64,000 nt of DNA from Cryptomeria japonica (lineage: Eukaryota; Streptophyta; Pinopsida; Cupressales; Cupressaceae): positions 42,027,140-42,091,139 of the forward strand of contig NC_081411.1 in assembly GCF_030272615.1 (NCBI RefSeq), written 5' to 3'. Made by a program: the position numbers and the translations under genes. The notes beneath the pieces were generated by a model, which was not told the DNA's origin, did no database searches, and was given only the letters and a program-made list of their open reading frames with translations. Numbering within the stretch: the stretch's first letter is position 1; the number at the start of each line of letters is the position of its first letter. This document shows, piece by piece, positions 58,064-64,000 of this stretch.

Positions 58064-59584
58064 CTACTTGCCGGTGACTTGGGTAAGTGGAACAGCTTCG
58101 ATCCATTTTGTGAAATATTCGGTGGTGGTAATAATGAATTTATGGCCATTGGATGAAGATGGATGGATTTTACCCACAAGGTCAAGGCCCCATTGACAAA
58201 AAGGCCATGGTGTTGTGATGGGTTGCAATTCTTGTGCCGGTGCATGTATCAGGTCTCCATGAATTTGGCATTTCTTGCACTTCCTGACAAAGTAGTAGGA
58301 GTCTTTTTCCATAGATGGCCAATAGTATCCATTGCACAAGAGTTTCTTGGCTAGTGACAGACCGCTTGCATGAGTTCCACAAATTCCTTCATGTACCTCT
58401 TCCAAGGCCTTTGTTATCCCATCTTGTTCCAAACATTGAGGGAGAGTACCATCAAGATTGCGTCGGTATAGGGTTTCAGCAATAATGGTATATCGAGCAG
58501 TTTGGCGAATGAAGGTTTTTTGTTGGTTATTTGATTGGTCAGGAGGGAGTGTGTGATCACGAAGATAGGTGTAGAAATCACCATACCATGGGGATTCAGA
58601 ACTGACAAGGTGACATATCATCTCAGATTCAGAGATATCATAAGCGAGAATCCAAAGTTGTTCTACCAAGAACTCGTAGCGTGTTGAATTTTGTGGAAGA
58701 TCTAAGAGAGATGCAATGGTGGCCATAGCATCAGTGGCTTGATTCTGATCTTTGGGTATCTGCTCAAATGTGACAGTAGTAAATGATGCCTTTAGATTGT
58801 CCACCATTTGCTTGTATGGTATAAGTTTGTCATCCTTGGTCTGATATTCATCTGTGACTTGTCGGATGACCAATTGAGAGTTGCCATATATCTGTAACTC
58901 TTTCAACTTCCATTGGATGGCAAGCCTGAGTCCTGTGATCAAGGCCTCATATTCCGCTATGTTGTTTGTGCATGGAAATGTGAGTCTATAAGACTTCGGG
59001 ATGCTGTCACCTTGAGGTGTGATAAATAGAATGCTTCCCCCCGAGCCATGCCTAGTGTATGAACCATCAAAGTATAGCTTCCATGGTTGTACCTCAGTGA
59101 TCGTGAATATCTCTTCATCAGGAAAATTGGAAATGAGGGGATGATCACCTATGAGGGGTGCATTGACCAACTGATCTGCAATAACTTGCCCTTTGATAGC
59201 CTTACGGTCTACATACTCGATGTCAAACTCACTAAGAATTATTACCCATTTGGCAAAGCGGCCTATCAATGTTGCTTTGTTGAGTAAGTACTTGAGTGGA
59301 TAGATCTTTGCAATGAGCTGTACTTTATGTGTAAATAGATAGTGCCTCTGTTTAGTGGCTACCAAAATTACTAGTAGGCAAGCTCGCTCAATAGGGGTGT
59401 AATTGAGTTCATAGCCCACCAGTGTGCGACAAATGTAGTAAACTGCACACTTTTTCCCTTCTACATTGTGTTGTGCCAATAGTACTCCCAAAGCTATATT
59501 AGTTGCTGATATATAGAGTAATAGAGGCCTACTTGGATATGGTGGGATCAACAATGGTGTATGCATGAGATAGTCTTTGAGCAT
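58064..59584 (-). CDS. Tat dual RNase H and integrase N-terminus
   Basis: 506 open codons. Residues 20-140 are the gypsy-type RNase H (LLLYISATNIALGVLLAQ, ELNYTPIERACL, DIEYVDRKAIKGQVIADQL). Its first catalytic Asp is replaced by Ser in YISAT. Residues 168-300 are a second, archaeal-type RNase H (LYFDGSYTRHGSGG, NIAEYEALITGLRLAI, DQNQATDAMA) with its D, E and D residues present. Integrase follows: H.H (EGICGTHASG), CKKCQ, then the first core Asp in GLDLVGK. Loss of the gypsy-type RNase H active site with retention of the added one is the expected state of Tat elements. Confidence 0.93.
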   Translation of the reverse strand: MLKDYLMHTPLLIPPYPSRPLLLYISATNIALGVLLAQHNVEGKKCAVYYICRTLVGYELNYTPIERACLLVILVATKQRHYLFTHKVQLIAKIYPLKYLLNKATLIGRFAKWVIILSEFDIEYVDRKAIKGQVIADQLVNAPLIGDHPLISNFPDEEIFTITEVQPWKLYFDGSYTRHGSGGSILFITPQGDSIPKSYRLTFPCTNNIAEYEALITGLRLAIQWKLKELQIYGNSQLVIRQVTDEYQTKDDKLIPYKQMVDNLKASFTTVTFEQIPKDQNQATDAMATIASLLDLPQNSTRYEFLVEQLWILAYDISESEMICHLVSSESPWYGDFYTYLRDHTLPPDQSNNQQKTFIRQTARYTIIAETLYRRNLDGTLPQCLEQDGITKALEEVHEGICGTHASGLSLAKKLLCNGYYWPSMEKDSYYFVRKCKKCQIHGDLIHAPAQELQPITTPWPFCQWGLDLVGKIHPSSSNGHKFIITTTEYFTKWIEAVPLTQVTGK

Positions 59585-60480
59585 CTAGAATGCTTGCTGC
59601 CATCTAGCATCCCACTAAAAGCGGATGTTCTTGTGTAGCAGGTGTGTAAATGGGTGACACTTATCTGCCAGTTGTGTGGTGAATCTGCAGATAGATTGGA
59701 GCCACCCTTGTAGTGTCCTTAGCTGACTGATATTCTTCGGAGGTGGCATTTCCATGATTGCTTTGACCTTTGCTGGGTCAACCTCAATGCCTTTGCTTGA
59801 GACAATGTATCCTAGAAGTTTCTCAGAGGTTACTCCAGAGACACATTTCTTTGGGTTGAGTCAAACATGATATTGTTCGAGTCTATTAAAGATTTTTTCC
59901 AATACGTCTAGATGACTTTCCCTTGTGAGTGATTTTGCTAGTAAATTATCAACATAATCTTCCATGAGGGTATGCATCATGTCATGAAAGATAGTAGTCA
60001 TTGCTCATTGATAGGTCGCTCCTGCATTTTTTAGACCAAAAGACATTACGTTCCAGCAGTATGTGCCCCATGGACAGGTGAAGGTTGTCTTGTGCTGATC
60101 TTCTGGTGTGATTTTTATCTGATTATATCCTGAGAACCCATCCATGAGTGAAAGCATGGCATGTCCTACTGTTAGGTCTACTATGATGTCAATATTTGGT
60201 AGGGGGAAGTCATCCTTAGGACATGGTTTGTTCAGATCTTTGAAGTTCGTGCATATATGGATGCCCCCATTTGGTTTATCGACAGGCACAATATTGGATA
60301 TCCAATCCGCATAATCAATGGGTCTAATGAAGCCAACATCCAGAAGTTTCTTGAGTTCAGCTTTGACTAATACTGCAATCTGAGGATGCATCTTACGAAG
60401 CTTCTGCTTGACAAGCTTGGCTCCTTCTGCTACTGTGAGGTGATGCATGACTAAGTTAGGATCAAGACCAGGCATGTCAA
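59585..60480 (-). pseudogene. Tat reverse transcriptase, catalytic motif mutated
   Basis: The open part 60475-60005 has GFIRPIDYADWISNIVPV, HICTNFKDLNKPCPKDDFPLP, SLMDGFSGYNQIKI and FGLKNAGATYQ. After a stop it continues TIFHDMMHTLMEDYVDNLL: the catalytic YxDD box is YVDN, with Asn encoded at 59945-59947. A further stop follows LEQYHV. The product could not polymerise even without the stops. Confidence 0.9.
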
Positions 60481-61770
60481 CATATGACCATGCAAAGTTG
60501 ATCTAGCATTTCTTAAAGAAGTCGACAAACTTGGGTTGTTCCTCTGGAGTCAAAAGAGATGCCAGATGTACGTGGTGAGGAGTTTCAGGAGTACCCACAT
60601 TGCATTCTTGTGTTTCCTCGATCAAAATCGTTGATCTTTCTTGCTATGTACTAGAGGGAAGGATGTCAAACCTTTCATCCTCAGGTGCCTCAGAGAGGTT
60701 TTCACCCTTGGATTCACTCTTTCTTTTTACTTTTGAAGAATCAAACAGTGCCACAGTGTGGTTTTCACTGGAAGATCCATGTTTTATTGCTATATTTTTG
60801 CAGCTGAAAGGTTTGGCATCCGCCCCAAAGTATGTTGCACTATTGAGTTCTATGGCGAATCCAGCTTTATGATCCTCACTTGGTATGTTATCCCTTAATT
60901 CCAAGAAGTCAATGATTTCCTCATCATTTTGGAAATGGTCAAGGCATGGGGGGGAAGGTTGGTTCCACTCGACAAGTTTGGGATGGATAATTGGCATTAT
61001 CTCATCAATCAGGTTAAGTTTGTGAGATGTTTCAGTGAGGGTTAAGACATTATGGGTAAGGTTGTCAATGATACTCTCCCTTTTAGAATCGGGCATAGGA
61101 TGTGACGTAGGGTCTGTGGAAAATGATTCCAGTTCAGGAACCCAAGTGGTCTTTATCTGTGCTTCTCCGTAAATAGGGATGTCTTTGCGGGGTGGAGGGG
61201 GTGGTGTGTCTTCCTCATCTGAAGTATTCAGGTGTACTGAATCAAACTCCCACTCATGTGAGTTAGTTTCTGAGTCACTATCCATGATCTGGTTTTTATA
61301 ACATACTGGGATATTGTTTGAGCTAAATACTGTAGGTGTGATTAGCTGATGTATCTTTGTAATGATTGGTGCTGCAGGAAGAATTATGGAGATTGCTGAC
61401 TCTGACATAGGAAGTACTGATGTTGTTGACTCTACTACTTCTGCTAGAATTGTCAATTTTGTTGACATGGCCAGAAATTCAGATATAGTGGCTGCTACTA
61501 ATGGTACTGTTGTTGTTATTGTTGCTACTGATGGGGTTGTTGTTTTGATTGGTGGAGTGATGGGTGGTGCTGCTTTGATAATTAAAGGTGACCTCTCTGT
61601 AATAGGCTGATAGAGCAATTTGCTGGGTTTCCCTTTGAATCTAAGTTTAGGGAAGATCTCTTTCTAAAATCCTAAGCCTATATTATCTTTAGGCTTCATT
61701 TCTGTCAGCAGTGGTTCATGTCATTCTTGCTTGCAAATTCCTAAGGCACTTTGACCATCATAAACCATTC
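60481..61770 (-). pseudogene. Linker between protease and RT, with G-patch-like start
   Basis: Frame 61618-60644 is open for 324 codons: T/V/I-rich low complexity, an acidic SDSETNSHEWEFDS patch, a PPPPPRKD tract, then a conserved-looking segment (LNSATYFGADAKPFSCKNIA, ENHTVALFDSSKVKR) common before RT in Tat pol. Reading back in the same frame through one TAG and one TGA to about 61770 gives MVYDGQSALGICKQ and NIGLGFQKEIFPK, which resembles a G-patch. Gag-protease is in the other frame, so a single-base indel lies near 61770. Confidence 0.6.
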
Positions 61771-62562
61771 TTTGCATAATGAGCAGGCCTTTTCCATATT
61801 GAGCTTGACTTGTGGGATGTCCATGGTGATAGGATCTTTATAGATCCATTCTGCTAAGTCCTCATCTTGGGTCTCTTCTTCTTGACTCTTTCCAAGGATG
61901 AAAGGTGTCAAAGTGCATGCTAGTGTGACTGCTGGTGTATGAAGTACCTGCTGAGGTTTACCATGAGTTCTTGGAGAAGTGGGCATTTATCCAACACAAA
62001 ATAGTTGGCTTAGGTTGTATTCTCCAGGACCTTCCTCTGCTACTTTCATTTTGAGCTTCTCTTGCTCGGGTATAATAGTGCTTGAACTGGAAAGAGAGGC
62101 TAGACTTACATATGAGGTGGATGAGATGGCTTCTCTGTTGCTGGGAACGGTAATCTCTGGTTGATGATTTATGTTATGACAATATGCAAAGGGGTTTGCA
62201 TCTCCCAGGATTGTAATTTCCACAACATTATGTGAGAATTTGATACACTGATGGTAAGTGGATGGAACGGCTTGCATGGCATGTATCCAAGGTCTTCCCA
62301 ACAACAAGTTGTATGGTAGAGGAAGGTTCAGAACCTGACATATGATGTGCTTCACTACAGGGCCCACTTGGATTGGTAGCACCACTACTCCTTTGGACGA
62401 ACGCTCTGCATCATCATAAGCTTTGATTGTGATCTTCTTATGGGGATCCACTGAATCTATGGCATATCCCAATGCTATGACCAACTGTAGTGTACAAATA
62501 TTTAAGCCTGCTCCATTATCGATCAAGACTCACTTGTTCCTATGTTGGTTGATAAAACCTTC
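61771..62562 (-). pseudogene. Tat aspartic protease
   Basis: Catalytic motif reads VLIDNGAGLNICTLQL (usually D-S/T/D-G-A/S), followed by GRPWIHAMQAVPSTYHQC, the usual second conserved loop of retropepsin-like proteases in Tat pol. It is open over 62526-61987, with stops on both sides where the same frame continues. It cleaves the polyprotein. The Asn after the catalytic Asp is unusual but seen in some families. Confidence 0.85.
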
Positions 62563-64000
62563 AATGTGTAGCGAAGCATTATGAGGTTGCTAGAAGGAAG
62601 AGTTGTCACTTTCAGAGAAAGTGAGACAAGGTGATGACCTTAGATTTCCAACCATGGCTTGAAATTGGTCTGTATTCAGGTTAGCAGGGACTGATGCTTC
62701 CTGAAGAGCTTGATCCAAGATTGTTTTATGAGATGGAGATAGGCATAATAGTTCTAAAATGGATATAAGCGCAGGCATTTTGTCTAATTATTCCACAAGA
62801 TTGTACTGCTTTGGTATGGAGGTGGTGCCTTGTAGAGATGCTTTTATGGTAACCTTGTCGTGACGTGTAACAACATTGCAATTGGAGGTGGGATTTTTTA
62901 TGGTTATAGTTGCAATTTGTTCATTGGCATCATACAGGTGAATTACAGTATAATTATACGCAACCTGTGTATAATCAGTGGTATCAGTGCCTCTCCTGGA
63001 AGTCGAAAGACCCCTTTGATCTTGTGATGGAAGTGGCTTCTTGAACATCAGGTGATCATTGTTTGTTGTCTTTGGGTCATGTCCTTCAATTTTGATTTCC
63101 CCTCAGTTAATAAGATCCTAAATAAGATCTTTCAATCTATGACAATTGCTTGTCTTATGTCCTTTTCCTTGATGGAAATCATAGTGTTCATTATCTCTCC
63201 ACCATGCAGGTTTGACTTGAGGTTCATAATTTGATGTTCTGGGTAAAGTGACCAGATTCTGAGAAATCAACTGACGTAACACAGTTTCGATGGGTTCCCC
63301 TAAGGGAGTGTATGTTTGTTTTTGTTGATGCGGTCTGGGTTCATCTTGAGATGTGATGCATCCTTGATTTTGAGGAGCAAATGTGTTAGTCTTGGGTGGA
63401 GGATTTTGTGCTGCAAATCTAACCACAGGTTGGGCACTTTTGATAGTTCTTGCATCCACAACCCCATCGTTGATGATATTCTTGTTTTTGCTCTAGAAGC
63501 TTGGTTTGTCACTATTAAAGCATGGGCGAGGACCATCCTTTGGTTCATTATAGATTTTGATAAGTCCTTTCTTGATGAGGGCCCGCTCACATTTCAAACC
63601 CTTGGTCATCATGTCATTAAAAGAGTTGGTGTCTTTGACATCCAGATGAAACTCCATTTCTTTGTTTAAGTTGGAAATGAATATTTCCACTAGTTCTCAT
63701 TTAGGTAACTGAAGAGAATGTCTACTAGATATTTGACACCATCGTTCCAGGAATACTGAGAATAGTTCACCTGCTTTTTGTTTAGTGTTGCACAGATCAG
63801 CCATGGTGATGTCGCATTCAATGTTATGAGAGTAATGTGCCAAGAACTTCTGAATTAGTTCTTCAAAGGTCCTAATGCCACCTGGTAGCTGGGAAAACCA
63901 TGATGTGGTTGTTCCTACCAAGCTTTGGGGAAAAAGTCGCATTAGGTATGTGTCCTCATATGCCACTTCGAGGCAAGCTGAATGAAATTCTCTGACATGA
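62563..64000 (-). pseudogene. Tat gag, 5' end outside the window
   Basis: Pieces 63966-63697, 63690-63493, 63459-63118, 63048-62788 and 62778-62590 are all in one frame, separated by single stops. The retrotrans_gag core reads YLMRLFPQSLVGTTTSWFSQLP and FEELIQKFLAHYSHNI. After a Gln-rich linker comes a knuckle-like HYDFHQGKGHKTSNCHRLKDLI, in which the first Cys is replaced. The frame joins directly to protease. Confidence 0.9.

Larger units (their letters stand above)
50495..64000 (-). mobile_element. Tat-type Ty3/gypsy retrotransposon, running off the right edge
   Basis: Minus-strand order from the right edge: gag, protease, G-patch-like linker, reverse transcriptase, RNase H, a second archaeal-type RNase H, integrase, then a 5.5-kb non-pol region with an antisense ORF, polypurine tract and 3' LTR. 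The dual RNase H and the long region between pol and the 3' LTR identify the Tat lineage (Ogre/Retand relatives). The 5' LTR is outside the window. The pol frame is broken by stops plus one frameshift near 61770. It is inserted into transposase 2. Confidence 0.9.

Overview
The window is nuclear DNA from a land plant with a large, repeat-dominated genome. Almost everything recognisable is a decayed transposable element, nested and mostly on the minus strand. No intact cellular gene, tRNA, rRNA, CRISPR array or bacterial-type feature was seen. The plant assignment rests on the element families (Tat-type and chromovirus Ty3/gypsy, Ty1/copia, initiator-Met primer sites, a plant mobile domain ORF) and on GT-AG introns. 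A gymnosperm-like genome would fit the age and nesting, but that is an inference.

Layout. 1-3623: 5' LTR, primer site, leader and gag start of a minus-strand LTR element running off the left edge. 3624-5282: AT palindromes and plus-strand LTR-like fragments. 5283-8238: a Ty1/copia element truncated inside integrase. 8239-11720: AT-rich DNA without genes. 11721-24716: a complete 13-kb chromovirus-type Ty3/gypsy element with 4-kb LTRs. 24717-26991: unassigned. 26992-28948: an unrecognised multi-exon plus-strand gene, then tandem repeats to 31620. 31656-34579: a minus-strand DDE-type DNA transposase. 34580-38309: terminal-like repeats, a 1.4-kb purine tract and a 568-bp tandem duplication. 40354-46970: an LTR retrotransposon with a gag-like region and a long unknown ORF but no pol, with an inverted solo LTR of the same family 40 bp away (47011-47825). 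48883-50490: a second, diverged transposase cut by the 3' LTR of a Tat-type gypsy element that fills 50495-64000. That element has gag, protease, reverse transcriptase, two RNase H domains and integrase on minus, and an antisense plant-mobile-domain ORF on plus.

Two themes tie the window together. First, reading frames are broken mostly by nonsense codons that look like C-to-T changes (CAG to TAG, CGA to TGA). The chromovirus has at least 17 in one otherwise uninterrupted frame while its LTRs differ by only about 2%. Second, both DDE transposases lie convergent to a plus-strand spliced gene or candidate terminal exon, which may reflect a two-gene DNA transposon. The best candidates for undescribed biology are the pol-less element with the giant ORF (40354-46970), the possible two-gene transposon (26992-35141), and the antisense ORF of the Tat element.
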